The position numbers were made by a program, and so were the translations under genes. Shown here piece by piece: positions 24,203-46,641 of a DNA stretch of 64,000 nucleotides. Below the pieces are notes generated by a model. It was not told the origin of the DNA and searched no databases. It was given only the letters and a program-made list of their open reading frames with translations. Each line of letters starts with the position of its first letter. Within the stretch, counting starts at the first letter, position 1. Source of the DNA: Saururus chinensis (taxonomy: Eukaryota > Streptophyta > Magnoliopsida > Piperales > Saururaceae). The DNA is taken from the NCBI GenBank assembly GCA_035235625.1, contig CP141142.1, positions 40,341,644 to 40,405,643 of the forward strand, read 5' to 3'.

Positions 24203-25200
24203 TGAATAAGGAAATGTCCAATTATAAATTAACCAAAAATTAAGTCAATTTCTATAAAAAAAACTTAGCTTGAGTTGGAAGGACTTCTATGTTTAAGGGC
24301 TTAGAGTAATAGATGTTGTAGGTTGGGACATTTATAGTTTAAAATTAGTTTATTTTAAAAAACTAAATAAGACACCTAATATAAGACAAAGAGAATATAA
24401 TGTAAACGCTCGCACATGGCTTCACGGGCACGGGCAAAGTCTTGAAATCCTTATTTGTGTGGGCCTTCCAAAAACCAATTAGATTTAGGATTGACTCGAA
24501 GGCCACCAAACTTGGGTACCATTTAGACCTGTAGGCCCCTTAAGTCTAATTTTCCCCCTCTTAATAATTGGTTATGATCTAATTTTAGCATGGATGGAGG
24601 GGTCTCACACGTTTATATCGGAATCAAAATTCTATTATGGAACTCCTATGAAGCCCTCTTTTAATCCCATTGGGGGCATATTTGATACATCTGAAACAAG
24701 CTGATTGATACATCTGAAGAACTATTGGGTAGGTTAGTAAATATTAGCGCAAGTCGCCTATTTGTACTATGCACTAATATGTTAATCCTTAATTTTGAGG
24801 ATTGACTACTATTGTAAAATAGTAGGAATACCCAATAATCACTCCTTCAGGTTTGATAAATAAAATTTTAAGTCAAAAAATAGCATTCATACTTTATTTT
24901 TTTATATTATAGGCTTTACACACCTTTGGATAGAGAAAGTAAAAGGTATAAGGCTTATGACATAAAAAAATAAAGCAGAAATATCAGCTTGGCCTGGCTC
25001 ATTTAGACCCAAATTGGTCTAAATTTGGCTTAGCCCATTGAAGGCCAGATTTATCAAATGGGCCCTTAGGTCCCACCTCTATACGCTCCTCTTTGCATGG
25101 GCCGCGATGACACGGCGCTCGTAGGTCGTCGGCGGGGAGTCGAGGAGTCATTTAATTAGCAGGTTTTAGTTAGTCCAAACCCATCATTAGTGAAAATGCA
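24203..25200. other. Noncoding interval upstream of JMJ gene
   Basis: AT-rich sequence with ggccca/tgggcc words (about 24460-24540 and 25000-25075) and tatcaaatgggccctta at 25044 shared with 12152. A degraded MITE is likely, but termini were not resolved. No ORF of interest. Confidence 0.35.
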
Positions 25201-27467
25201 TCGTTAATCTTCCAGAAAGACACTTTTGCCCTCGGGCTGGGCACAGAAGGAAGAAGATGAGGCAAACTGGCAAAGCATGTAAAAGACCAAAATGGAGCAT
25301 AAATTAGATAATCAAATGAAAAAGGAAGAATTTTGCTTTTCTTTTGTTTAATTTAAATCCACTGCCCTGAACATCCACCTAATTTGCTTGGGTTAGGGTT
25401 TGTAATTATCACCCCTTGGGTTTCTTATTCAATATTTTTTGCAGGGGTTCTTGATTTCTGCCCTTTTTCTTGTCCATACATGTAGGTAAATTTGCTTCAT
25501 CTGCAAAATCAGCCAAATTCCTTTTTATTCCCAAACTGTTGGTTCAATTGGGTCTCTTCTGAACCCTTTCCCTGACAAGCACATTGGGTTCTTCTGTATC
25601 TCTGGCTGGTTCTGACACAAGGGTTCCTCTTCTGGAACCTGTTGTTGGTTGGATCTGGAAGTTCTGATTAAATTGATCAAAATTGTAGTGGATTCTTTAT
25701 TCGGTTATCTTCTGTACGTTCTCTAATTGTAACTTCTGGGGATTGGGTAGATTGCCGGCTTTTGCGTCGTGCTTGGGTAAATTTGAGATATTTATACTCA
25801 TATTGCGGTCTGATGTTGACGTATTTTTTGATCTTTTGAGGGAAACATTGGAGTTTGATACTATTGAATTTATGTTTTCTTTCTCTTTTTTTTTCCTGAA
25901 ATTTTCTTGGAGCCGATATGGTAGATGGAATTTTATTGGTTACCACCTTTGATTAGTTTCAATTTTTTTGTTCTATCTACTTTACTGCGAGTAGGATATG
26001 GCTGGTGAACTTAATTGTACGTATTTTGGCGTCTATCTTTTTATGAATTTTTGGTGATTGTGGAAAAATTATATTGAAGGAATTATTAGACGACTGTATT
26101 TTTTTATGTCTCAATAGATACAATATGGGTGAGCTCAAAATAAATATAGTTTAGTATTTTTATTTTATATTGTTTGATGACAATCTCGACCAGTAGTTGA
26201 CTGGACGTTCTCATTGGCTCTTCTTTGATACAATTAATGTAGCTGGTTCTCATTGAAGGCAATTATTTAAATCATGACCTATAAGCTTATTTGCAGTTTA
26301 AATTCTCCATGTTAATTGGTAACAAATGCTATCTTTTTTCATAGAGCACGCTAGCATTTTTAGTGTTGTAGTTCCATGTGTTCAAAGTAAAGATATTCAT
26401 CCGCTTTTTATGTTTCCTCTGACAGTGGCAATTGCTTTGCTTTTCTTTAATGTTTTGGTGGGCTTTTTTCATGACATAATTAAGTTTCCATTAGGCCCTT
26501 CTTTTAATCTCTCTTTTCTTTCTTCAGAAGAATAACCTTTTTTCGATTCTTTTTTTATCACACCCCACTTATTTGTGTCATTGTGTCCTTGTTTCTTGAA
26601 TTTCGGCTTCTTGTCTTTGGTCTGTGCATTCCTGTTTACTGTATTGAAGAATATACTTTGGTGCTCATGGGTTGAGATATTATTGCTGGTCTGTTCTAGG
26701 GACAATCACACAGGAAAAAGGAGAATAATTCTTGTTGTCTTAAATACAAATACGTAAATTTGGAGATAAAATTTGCTTTTGACATGACACCTGAATAAGA
26801 TTTGTTTTTCTTGAAGATTGGATTATTTTAACCGCACCTCTATCGTACTTCAAATATTTGTGAGCTAGGGATTAATATATTTTGATTTTTTCATAGTAAG
26901 AATTTGTTCCCGCATATAAAAACTGAGAAGTGGAAAACCATCATATGCTGTAAATGTTCATGGGATTTCATGAAATCATAAACCATGTTTGGTAGCAAAG
27001 GAGATGCTATCTTTATGTTTATGCTTTGAGAAGGGAAAACATCTAGTGGATTTCTAATTACGTTGACTATGCTAGAGAGATTGCTGGACGACATTTTTAG
27101 GGTATCTACAGTTGTGTTTGCTATGCTCAAGAAATTCTTGAGGATCAATGCTATGCTTCAGTTACCAAATTATTATATTTGCATGCTCATGAGTTAAATG
27201 GATTTAGGTAGATGTTAATGCGATTTTTTTGGTTTTTTGTTGCAGATATTAATTCAAATGCAAATTTTCAGCATCATTTCGGTTATCTTGCTCTTCCATT
27301 AAGAAAGCTTTGCCCATCTTTTTTCCTTCAGTGTGAGGTTGCCATGCACCTCTTGTTATTAGATGGTTCAACGGTGAGGATACTACAGTCTTTTCCTGTC
27401 TATACAAAATATAAATTTTGTTTTAATGACTCATCCACCATTGTACTTTTCTCTACGATGAGAGCAG
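25201..27467 (+). other. Probable 5' UTR exon and long leader intron of JMJ gene
   Basis: 25265-25490 has transcribed-looking composition. It ends at a good donor (tgtag|gtaaat at about 25484), and several acceptor-like tttgcag/ttgcag sites lie downstream (for example 27245). Introns in the leader are usual in this gene family. The exact exon borders cannot be set from sequence alone. ORFs in this stretch are not supported as genes. Confidence 0.35.
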
Positions 27468-34371
<6,904 letters not shown>

Positions 34372-34838
34372 CAATTCCACATTTTTGTTATTTACTTGCC
34401 TTTACCGGAACAGTCCGGTACTATCGATTCTTTAGTTTATTCTATTTGCCAAAGAGGCTTGGGTGGAGGCTCTTCAGATGATACCTAGTTTTGTACATGT
34501 GGAGATGTTTAACATGTGAAAATGGAAAATATAGAAGCATAAATTTTGTATAGCATATCGCTTCCACTTGGAAAAACAACCATGACCTGATGAAGATCAA
34601 TAGTGTCGAATAGCAACTGTTTCATTGGCGGCTGTATATACTACAAATTGGCAACTTGTCTAATTTACCGCCACAAATCAAGGCCTAAACAGACCACTTT
34701 TTTGCATCATTAACATTACATGCGTACAACGCAGCTAATCTTCCAATGCATACGATCAACGAATATAATGACAAGTACATCATATCACTAAGAACGAAAT
34801 GGAGTACAGAAGAATTGAGAACAGAGATCTGGCTGCCC

Positions 34839-37238
<2,400 letters not shown>

Positions 37239-38717
37239 TGCCGTCCAGCTTCAGACCGGAGAGGAGGGAGGGGACAGTTGAAGAAGGCCAGGGTGGTGGT
37301 TAAAATGCGCCGGGAGGTGTCGGTGGAGGGCACCTGGAATGGAAAGGCCCAGGTCCACTATCGTGGCCCAGTCAGTAAGATTTTTTTTGTTTTGAATGGC
37401 ATACAAATTTAATAATAATGCCATTTTAGGCCCACAATAGTATTGGTGTCATTTTCTCTTATGGGTGGTGGGGTTAGTCAATATGAATTTTAGTTTAATA
37501 ATTAATATGAGACAAAAAATATTGCACGTAATAATTATTTAGGGCTTTATAATTTTCTTAAATATTAGGCATTTTCCAACATGTGGATTATGTATGTGGA
37601 TTCCCGGTGATGGAAAGGGCCAGGCCCAGTATCCTAGCCCATTCATTAAGATATTTTTTTTGTCCAAATGCCATGCAAATTTATTAATTAAGCTATTTTA
37701 GGCCTATAATAATATTGGTGTCATTTTAACACTTAGTAGTGGTGGGGTTAGTTGAGATGGGTTTTAGTTTCACAATCACATAAAATGTGAGAAATTTTTT
37801 GCATGTGATAATTATTTAAAGTCTTTTTAATGTGGGAGTTTTCTCTGATATTAATTATTCTCCAACATGTTGTATGTGCATGTGGGTCACTAGTGGTGGA
37901 AAGGCCCAAGCCCACTGTAGTAGCCCATTCAATAACTTACTTCATGCTTCTCGCATTAATAGTTCCGTTTGGCTTTTAAAAATAAATTCATTTTAGTTTA
38001 TTTTAAAATTTTAAATAAAATTATTAATTTAGGATGAAGTATTTTTTTATCTAAATGCTATGCAAATTTGTTAACATTTTAGGCCTACAATACCCTTAGG
38101 GAAATGGGGTTAGTCGTACTTCCACAATCATAAAATTGTAGTAAAAGAAAACAACACATCATAGTTGTACATAGGAGTGTTAAAGAAGGCTCGACTAGTG
38201 TTCAAGCTCGAACTCAAAGTTGGTCAAGTTATGCTCAAATAAATATGTGTTCGATATGGCTCAAAGCTTGAGAAAAGTTTAAACTCATATTATGTATATT
38301 ATTTTTTCAAATACATATATGCATATATTACACACTATATATGTGACGGCCCGACCCGTAAACCAACCTGGGCCGGGGGTCCAAAAATCGATGAAAACCA
38401 AACCCAGAACCAAAAGCGGCACACTCTGAGTGCGAGAGTCTTCTCGTTCCTCTACGCACTATGGAACTTTAGCGCTCCGTTACGCGTAGGCAAGAACTGG
38501 CCTAATTATATAACTAATTCGGACCGGGCCAACGTTGCATTGTCGTTGGTTGCCTATGTACATATCGGATAACATCCACGATGTTACTCCGATACAATCA
38601 GATCCGGATGTAGTTCTGCCTACTGGTACTACATACATCAAACCATACGAAAACACATACGTATACCCGAATATTTAATCGGGGTTATACGAAAACCCGT
38701 AAAATACCAACAACACA

Positions 38718-39265
38718 CATTTCGATCTATCATAGAGACGAGCACCACACAACCAATACGAAAACTGATAAAAGACCGGCAACACACATCTCGCTCTATC
38801 ATAGAGACGAGCACCACACGACCACCACAACATGCCTCACTCTACCCCAAAGCAAGACCATCACAACATTCCCCACTCTATCCTAGAGCAAGACCATTAC
38901 ATTCACATGTCTCGCTCCATCACTGAGCCGAGACTACATACATCACACGTCTCGCTATATCACATAGCCGAGACCGCACGCATCACACGTCTTGCTCTAT
39001 CATAGAGTGAGACAGAACACAATCATAGGTCTCGCTCTATCACTGAGCCGAGACCGTACACACACACAACACGTCTCGCTCTAACCCAGAGCGAGACGGC
39101 ACACATCATGCATATAAGCATAGTATAACCATATATAAACACACACACAACCCGTCTCTCTCTCACCCAGAGCGAGACGGCACACAACATGACATATAAG
39201 CAACACATATCATAATATAACACAAGCACAACCCGTCTCTCTCTAACCCAGAGTGAGACGACACA
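38718..39265. repeat. Array of about 11 hairpin-forming repeats in family C LTR
   Basis: Unit core: cgtctcgctct, 5-7 nt, agagcgagacg. The unit at 39072-39098 is a perfect 11-bp stem with loop aaccc. Other units start near 38720, 38788, 38837, 38873, 38910, 38949, 38988, 39029, 39153 and 39235, with stems of 7-11 bp and some compensating changes. Spacing is 36-82 bp, joined by caca-rich linkers. Not CRISPR: spacers are low-complexity and similar, and the host is a plant. Confidence 0.85.
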
Positions 39266-39890
39266 CCTCATAACTAGCACATGTCATTTTATAATTAAAT
39301 AGAAGGTAAGAAACCCTTACTCCCCTGATGTCTCACGAGGTAGCGGTATTCGGGATGTTTGTTTCTGGGCGCACCGCCCTTCAGATCCCAAGACAACGGA
39401 CAGAGCCTCCTCTAGCCTCCATGCGTTTATTATCTTGAACCGAAAGACAACCCAACCAACTCTCCCCTTTCTCAGAGACCTCGTTTTCTGCGCCCATGGG
39501 AGGCTGACAGAACCCCCCCTACTCGGGGTGTCCTTCACACGTCGTGGCCCTTCGGTAGAGAACGGAGCCTCCCCTACATCGGGCCACTTCCCTTGATCTG
39601 GCCCGGTAACGGAGGACGGAGCCTCCTCTTGCCCCGGGTCGTTCCTCCCTTAAAGGAACGCCAACTCGAGGAATGGACTATGCCATTGCGTAGATCACCC
39701 TCAAATTAGCTAAGAACGCCTCAAGAACGACTCGAATCGGACTTAAAATGAGTAAGAAATGAAGAACAGAAGTTTCTGAACGTGGGAGAGGAATGACAAA
39801 ACGTGGGAGAGAATTCTCCCCCTCTTTTCTGGATGTCGAGGATGCTATTTATAGAAGAACCGGAGAGATGTGAGGCTGACACGTGTCGAG

Positions 39891-40047
39891 CTTATCCGCT
39901 TCGTCAGCAACCTTATCCGCTTGCATCATCAATCCTATCCGCTTCGTCATCAATCCTATCCGCTTACGTCATCAATCCTATCCGCTTCATCAGCAATCCT
40001 ATCCACTGCGTCGTCGATCCTATCCACTGCGTCATCGATCCTATCCA
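39891..40047. repeat. 21-22-bp minisatellite
   Basis: About 7.5 copies of cctatccgcttcgtcatcaa-like units with C/T and A/G changes. The last two complete units read cctatccactgcgtc.tcga. Located just after the TATA-like word of the family C LTR, so it would lie in the transcribed R/U5 part. Confidence 0.9.
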
Positions 40048-41405
40048 TAAGATATTATTTTATTCAAATAATATCCTGACCTCAAAGCGCGATAACTTCC
40101 AACCTTGACGTTGGAATAGTACGCTCTTGATACCAATGAACTCGTGTCAACGAGCCCTTCGAAATAAGACCACACATGGGTAGGTTATCCCGCTCTTTTC
40201 GAGTGGGCCCCGCCCATGTGGCACGCTTCCTGAGGCCGTAGCTTTCACTCCCGACCTCCGTTTTGCGTATTCTTCTATTCGTCACGCTTGTTACTCCGAG
40301 CTCTACCCATCTACAGGGGTTTTACCTAATAAAACCCCCAAACACTCATCTCAAATTACCGAATTACCCTTAACCTACCCGGGTTAAGCGTGTCCGAAAA
40401 ACGGGTCGTTACAATATATAGATTTCATATATCTCAAGTGTCAATTTTTTTCATCAAATATATTATTATCATTTTTTTATATACAACTACCTTAGGTTTT
40501 TGTTAGAGGAAATAGATGATATGTCTCATGATGACGAGAACCATTTTTTTATAAAACTATACTCACTTCATCTTGTATTAATAGTCTAAATTTAAAAATT
40601 AAAATCAATTAAAACTAATTCATTTAGTTTTTTAATCCTAACACATTGAACTGCTTTTTAAATACCTCTAAATTACCAATTACAAAATCAAGCAATGATC
40701 ACAAGGTAAAACAACTCGATTTGACTTGAGCTCAATTCAAACTCGACATTAAAGTTTCAAACTCAAGTCCAAACAATCTAAAGCTCGTCTCGTTAACCAC
40801 CCTAGTTGTGCTCAACTTTTTCATGTGATAGTTTTCTTCACTGTTAGTCCGTTTTCCAATTTGTGGAATATGTATGTGGATCACAAGTGATGGAAAGGCC
40901 CAGGCTCACTATTATGACCCACTGGCTAAGATTTTTTTGTCTAAATGCTATGCAAATTTATTAATTATAACATTGTAGGCTTACAAAATTTTTGGTATCA
41001 TTTTAAACCTTAGGGGTGGTATGGTCATGATCGATTTTAGTTCTACAATCATACAAAATGAGGTAAAAAAATTGTCCTTGATAGTTGTGCATGACTTTAA
41101 TGTGACAATTTTCTCTGGTATTAGTTATTTTCCAACATGAATAATATGTACATGGCTCACAAGTGATGGAAAGCCCCAAGCCTACTATCATGACAAAAGC
41201 ATTAAGCTTTTTAATGCAATGCAAAGTCTTTTTTGGCATGAATGAAATGCGAACGATTTACCAAACTTCATACTATTGTGTTAGGAATTCTAATTCTTTA
41301 GTATTTTTTTATCAAGAATTCTCATTTCTAAGCTTTGTGCATTATTATGACCTTTTTGCGCTCCCCACCTCATATGTCGTTCGTTTAATACAACATTAAA
41401 TGGGC

Positions 41406-41627
41406 TCAATTCACGAGGTAGACAAACAACGAATGTTCATCGCCCCTCGCCCCTTCATTGACATTATCACTCACTGCCCTTTCATGTCCTCCAGGCATAG
41501 CCCCTCGCCCCTTCCTGTCTGTCGGCTTCATCACATCGTCATCGGTAGTATACTTCATCAGCTTCTTCAACTCTTCTAAATGGGAAATGGCACAATAATG
41601 GATAGATGCATTTGAGGAAGTGGCCAT
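41406..41627 (-). other. Unrecognised 73-codon open stretch
   Basis: Open on - from an ATG at 41627 to a stop at 41406. The product is polar and acidic in the middle, with no domain, signal peptide or membrane segment. It lies beyond the promoter repeats and before an AT-rich repeat zone. The 200 bp between it and the isomerase repeats holds nothing identifiable. It may be chance. Confidence 0.2.
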
Positions 41628-41939
41628 AGGTACTAGTCAATGTCTTCATCAGGTAACTATTGGGGAAAAGTTATATTATCATCTCAATGTATAAATTTTT
41701 ACACATGTGCACTAAAATAATTTGACCTTTTTTTAAAATCATTTGAACCACCTTAGAGTTAAATGTTTTTACATATGTGTTTGAAATTTTTTTTACTATT
41801 TGATTTTGATGTTGTTATCAAAACGTTTGAAAAGTATGGCTAAATATTTTGATTGTTCTTCTAAAAGGTTTATTTTTGAAAAAATTGATTTTGATTTTGT
41901 TTTTCTAAAATGTGTGGGTTAAATATTTTGATTTTGATG

Positions 41940-42570
41940 TTTCATCTTGATTAACCATAGAAACAACAGTTTTGACACTAGTGTAAATTCATTTTAATAC
42001 TATTGTTAAAATATTTTGGTTACAAGGCAAAAATATTATAACCTTATTAAAATGATTTAATAACAGTGTCAAATTGTTTTAACAATGTTGTTAAATTTTT
42101 TTAATACTATTGTTAAAATATTTTGGTTAGTAGGAAAAAATATTATAAATTTGTTAAAACAAAACACTATTGTTAGAATGATTTGACATTGTGTTAAAAT
42201 CTTTTGATCCTATTGTCAAATTGATTTAACACTATTATTTAAATATTTTGGTTGGATGATAAAAATCTTATAACTTTGTTAAAATAAAACACTCTTGTTA
42301 GAACAATTTAATATGGTGTTAAAATATTTTTATATTATTGTCAAATCATTTTAATACTACTCTAAAAATATTTTGATTAGATGGTAAAAATCTTATAACT
42401 TTGTTAAAACAAAACACTATTGTTAAAACGATTTGACAATTGTGTTAAATTGTTGTAACATTGTTGTCAAAGTTTTTTGAAACTGTTGTTAAAACAATTT
42501 AACATAATGTTAAAACATTTTGACAATATTATAAAATCATGTTAATAGTATTGTTAAAATATTTTGGTTA
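41940..42570. repeat. AT-rich degenerate tandem repeat, period about 125 bp
   Basis: The word attttggtta/attttgatta recurs at about 42011, 42118, 42245, 42368 and 42558. It is each time followed by ttataa.tttgttaaaac, then aaacactattgtta, then cgatttgaca and tgttaaa. Similar gttaaaac/tttgac language reappears at 46800-46945, just past the next element, so the array may have been interrupted by it. Confidence 0.7.
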
Positions 42571-42579
42571 GTTGGTGAA

Positions 42580-45500
42580 AAAAATGAGATATTTATTTAG
42601 ATTAGGGTTAGCCTAACTTAGATTAATCAATTTATATTTGTTGCCTACATTAGAGAAAAATTAGATCATATAAAAGAAAAACTTAATTTCATGTTTGATG
42701 TTTTTTAAGCAAGTGGGCATAAAAAGCTTCAAAACACCACCTAAAACACGGAAATCGGAGTTTGGATGAGGGAGATATGACCATTCGAATTTGAACATGG
42801 CACTCAAGGCTTGTTTACCCAAATTAGAAGCACAAATTGGTTGTTTAAGTCACTCTATAGACCCGGTTAATTAAGGTGATGGAAATTAATATTTAGGAGG
42901 CCTAATTGAGCTACTAAGAGAGGTTTAGTTGGCCCAAATCTCTTGGGGGATTAGGAACCATAATTCTCTTTATTATAAAACATAATTAGGGCTTTTAATG
43001 GGAGCTTTTTGCCGAAAGGGAGGGGAGAGAAGGAGCCGCCAGAGGAGTTATGGCGATGCCAATCAGTGACAGCAGGGAGGAGTGAGCTCAAAGCTTCGAG
43101 CTTAAAGCTTCAAAGGCGGTGAATTGACAACAAACCGGTAATTAAGGTAAGATTATTTAATAACATAGTAGGATGCATGATTAGGAACTTTAAAACATGA
43201 TTTAATTACATGTTAAGCTAAACTAGGCCTTCATCAAATTGTCGGCTGGATCCGGCCAATGCGCCGACTAGATACCGGCCGGTGACGGCAAGGAGGTGTC
43301 CCCAAAGCCATTCATCCCCTTTTTCATTTCCTCTCCAGGTGCAACGGGCTGTCATAGGCAACTGCAAGCAGCTGATCTTCTTCTTTATCTAGTTCGGATT
43401 TCTGGCACTGCAGGTGGAGATAGTCAGCACATCCACGATGGTCCAGGCCTTTAGTAGACACTCTCGGTTTTGTTGTGAATGAGGCAGAGCAACCATGACT
43501 ACTCTGGTGACTGAGAGTTGCCACAACCACTCCCAGGGGTCTGCCCTATTTTGTCAGGGCAGCCAAAGAGCGAATTGCAAAGGGCTAGCGGGCGGATTTG
43601 CAAGCCGCACCTTGAGCAGAGGAAGAAGAGGAGGGGCGGCTGCCCAGCCCGAGAGTGGCCAAACACTGGTGGCCGAGCTATCCTCCTCCTCCTTCCCATT
43701 TACTACCCCCGAAAGACCGGTAGTGGTCTTGTCAGCCGCTACCGAATAGATCACTTAGAAAAAAAAAGAGGCATTTTTGGTGGCCAAGTGGCAGCCAGGC
43801 CAGGGCCATTCGAATCGCCTTAACCCTTGCTTCGACGTGGCTATAGGAGGTGGCGCCGTCAGAGACCTTTCTGGACTCTTCCTGACTACGGGGAAGATGA
43901 CCTGCAAAGCAGGTCATTGGGTCTCGGTTCAGGCCGAGTTGGGTCACCCAACCCATTTGGTCAAGACTTGGGCCGGTTAACTAAACCGGGTCCAGGCCTG
44001 TCTGCTTTATAATAAAAAAAAGGGTACTGAACCAAGTCTAGTTGAAGGTCTTTTACTTGTCAATTTTTTTTATAAAAATTACCATTGGACCGAAAAACCA
44101 TACGAGTGTTCCAACCAAGTTTTAGCCAAGGAAAAAATCATAGATTCTATAAAAAGACCATTTTACCCTCATGAGTGAACCATTGTAATATTTAATTACC
44201 AACTTTTGGGCTCTGGTTTAAGGGCCAATGAGTAGAGTTAAAAATTGGGAAAAATCTCAGTGTATGTGTATGTGTATCATAAATATAGACTAATTCACAC
44301 GATGGAGAAAAATCCCAGTAAAGTGTTAATTGACAATCTTGCCCTTAGGGTTAAGGGTGAACCGTTAGGTGAACCAAGGTCAGTTCAAGGGGTTCATGAC
44401 CTTGTGAAATGATAGGAAAACTTCCCTGGGTTCATGATATCAACGAGTACCATTGAAATTAGTTACGGACCTATTAGTATTCAAGAAAGCCCTGAATAAA
44501 ATAATATAAATACCCCTAAGAGTGGACCGCTTGCATTCGTGTGAATGCAAGCACATGTCAATTTAAGAGTGGAGCATATGTAGTGATCAATGACTTAAAA
44601 TAAAAAGGAGGGTAAGATCACCAAAATGACCAAATGAGAGTATTGTACCCTAGTGGGAAATTACCTCAATGCCCTTAGGAGCAGCCTACCCCGTTTTCAC
44701 TGAAACGGATATACTAGCCAACAAAGAATTAGGGTACCCTACAATGATAGTAAATGACTTCAAATGAAAGGGGTGTGACCAAGAGGTGACATGAAGACCG
44801 TTACATGTCATAATGTCACGGGAAACAAGGGCAAGAACCCTCATTCTTAGGGGTTTAAGTCAGTGTATTACACGTGTCTGTAATGTAATGCATTGATCTA
44901 ATATGGTAGTGTAGTATATACATAACTTGCAAGATTTTTAGGAGTTATTTACATTCATGGGCTTAAATTTGTCGAGCCTAGCACTGCAAATGAGTGCAAT
45001 AGGCCTCCAATTATTATTAATGGACTTGTGTGTGTTCGTGTTATTTATGTTCACTTACTATGATGCATGTTTTTTATGTTGATGTGCTAGTAATATATTG
45101 GTAACTTGAGATTAATGAAGATTAATCGAAAGAGATTGGTTGGCTATAGATACGGGGAGAATACCTAATCAAGATAAATACTAATATACCTTTGCTGGGG
45201 TTTGGGACCGGTTCATGGAGTGAACAAAGCCCTGACATAGAGTCTTACCTTAGTTAATGAACTGAGGGTAGCTATAGGAGTTTACCCTAGTCTCATGGAT
45301 GTTCTCTGAGTCATAGCCCATTGGATGAGCTATTCATTGGGCCAATTCATAATGTGAAGAAGACCCAATTGGTTGGACGAATACTTGACTCGATAAAAAT
45401 AATCAAGTCTAAGTTTTGAATATTTTGGGACTCAATGGTCATAAAGACCTTAGGCTTCTATGGGTTACATTATTTATGTCATTGAAGGCAATTCTCCCAG

Positions 45501-46641
45501 AGTTGGGAGGGTGGAGATTGTGTTACTTGTACACGTTCTTCACTGCTATGATGGTTTGGGTATTATCCAGTGAGGCCTTTATTGTGGGTTTTCTGCAAGT
45601 GTTCATAAGACCATATAGTATGTACGAAAAGCGAAGTTGCATGAGCATTATAGAAGGCTTATGTTTCTCACTAATCTGTGCCCATGAGCACAATTAGGAT
45701 CCACTCTTCATATTCGTGACAGGCCATTGAGAGCCATATACTCCAATGTTGGAGTTGGGTATTTAGGGATTTCTTTGAGAGTCGAGTTATCTCTAGGTGA
45801 ACACATAATTATATTATGTTCCTATTTCCTTTCATTGCAATTGTAGTGTATTGACCTTCATTGTGAGTTATATTTTATTAAACCTAGAGTTGGGTCGGAA
45901 CAATGAAAGGTGGTTTGTATCAAATGTCATTTTAGTTGACATATGATGTGTCTATTTGTCCAAGAGATTAGACAAGGTTATTAATTATTGAACAAGGGTT
46001 GTGAGATAATTAATGATATTGATTGCTATTGATTGTTAATTAGAAAAAGTAGAATGATTAAAGGACTTGCATAAGGTTGATTGAAAATACTTAAGCATTG
46101 CATATTTGATGTTATTCCTCTTGAGACATTGTAATTTCTAGACATAACTACGTCCCGATCTTGTTGTAACTAATATTGGAGATGTTGTCTGATGAGTATG
46201 TAGGCAAACTAACATTGAGTGATGTTGGCCCGATCCGAAAAATATTTAAAAAATCTTTTTGTTCTTTTGGAAACTCTTCTCTTGAGGGTGGAGAGGTTCA
46301 GTTGTTGTTTTGATTATTTTATTTGTTACAAGTTATTCAAATGAGGACTAGTGAGACCGGGACTAACGAGTGTAGGATGTAGTTCCTCGTTTATGCAATT
46401 ATGGGTTAACTTGGTTTTTTATTTTGAGACTGATGATAAACTTGTACTTAGATGGATAGCCTGCTTTTTATGGATTTTGATATGTATAATAATATCATAT
46501 GATTTGATATTCATATTTGTGAACCCCAGTTATCATGACCAAAATATTTAATCGAATGATTTGTTTTACACTTAAGAAAAAAATTCTCATGACTTACGTT
46601 GATGTTTTTTTAAAAGGCTTTTAAAAATCCGGGTTGTAACA
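42580..46641 (+). mobile_element. Long LTR-like element, family A, copy 2
   Basis: Ends aaaaatccgggttgtaaca at 46641 like the solo LTR 55914-58199. It shares ordered blocks with that copy: 'gagtt.ggatgaggga.atatga', 'gttaatgaactga', 'ttagttacaa'-like words and the last 350 bp. It is longer than copy 1 because of extra sequence at about 43200-44950, including a GC-rich block at 43250-43990 with several overlapping but unrecognised ORFs. The left end is not defined (42580 is approximate) and no target duplication was found. No gag-pol coding was seen. Confidence 0.55.

Larger units (their letters stand above)
38342..40413 (+). mobile_element. Solo LTR (family C), 2072 bp, with hairpin array and minisatellite
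   Basis: Starts tgtgacggcccgaccc and ends acgggtcgttaca (TG...CA), flanked by identical atata at 38337-38341 and 40414-40418. No coding region. A TATA-like tatttatag at 39846-39854 would be the LTR promoter. It carries 11 hairpin units (38718-39265) and a 21-22-bp minisatellite (39891-40047). A diverged relative begins at 51762. Confidence 0.85.
38173..40803. mobile_element. hAT-type MITE, about 550 bp, split by a solo LTR
   Basis: The left end aggagtgttaaagaaggctc and the right end read on - (agggtggttaacgagacg) form imperfect inverted repeats. Flanks agttgtac (38163-38170) and agttgtgc (40804-40811) match at 7 of 8 positions, as an 8-bp hAT duplication would. Removing the solo LTR 38342-40413 leaves about 550 bp with gctcgaactcaa-type words on both sides. 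Two extra bases before the left end leave the border slightly uncertain. Confidence 0.65.
37333..41230. repeat. About 275-bp tandem repeat, five units, upstream of isomerase gene
   Basis: Units begin near tggaaaggccca at about 37340, 37612, 37897, 40889 and 41166 (spacings about 270, 285 and 277, plus one interval enlarged by an insertion). Each contains in order: ggaaag.ccca, 'aatgc.atgcaaattt.ttaa', 'ggtgtcattt' or similar, 'gggtggtggggtta', and 'tttccaacatg'. The third unit is split by the MITE at 38173-40803. The first unit begins within ~100 bp of the isomerase start codon, so its leader or core promoter was duplicated outward. ggccca words resemble TCP-type site II elements. Confidence 0.8.

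Noticed and set aside
38718..39265. CRISPR-like regular repeat array
   Set aside because: Units are diverged hairpins with low-complexity linkers in a plant LTR; no cas genes and no unique spacers.
43495..44012. Cluster of overlapping open frames in GC-rich DNA
   Set aside because: Both strands open, no shared domain, and located inside a family A LTR-like element.
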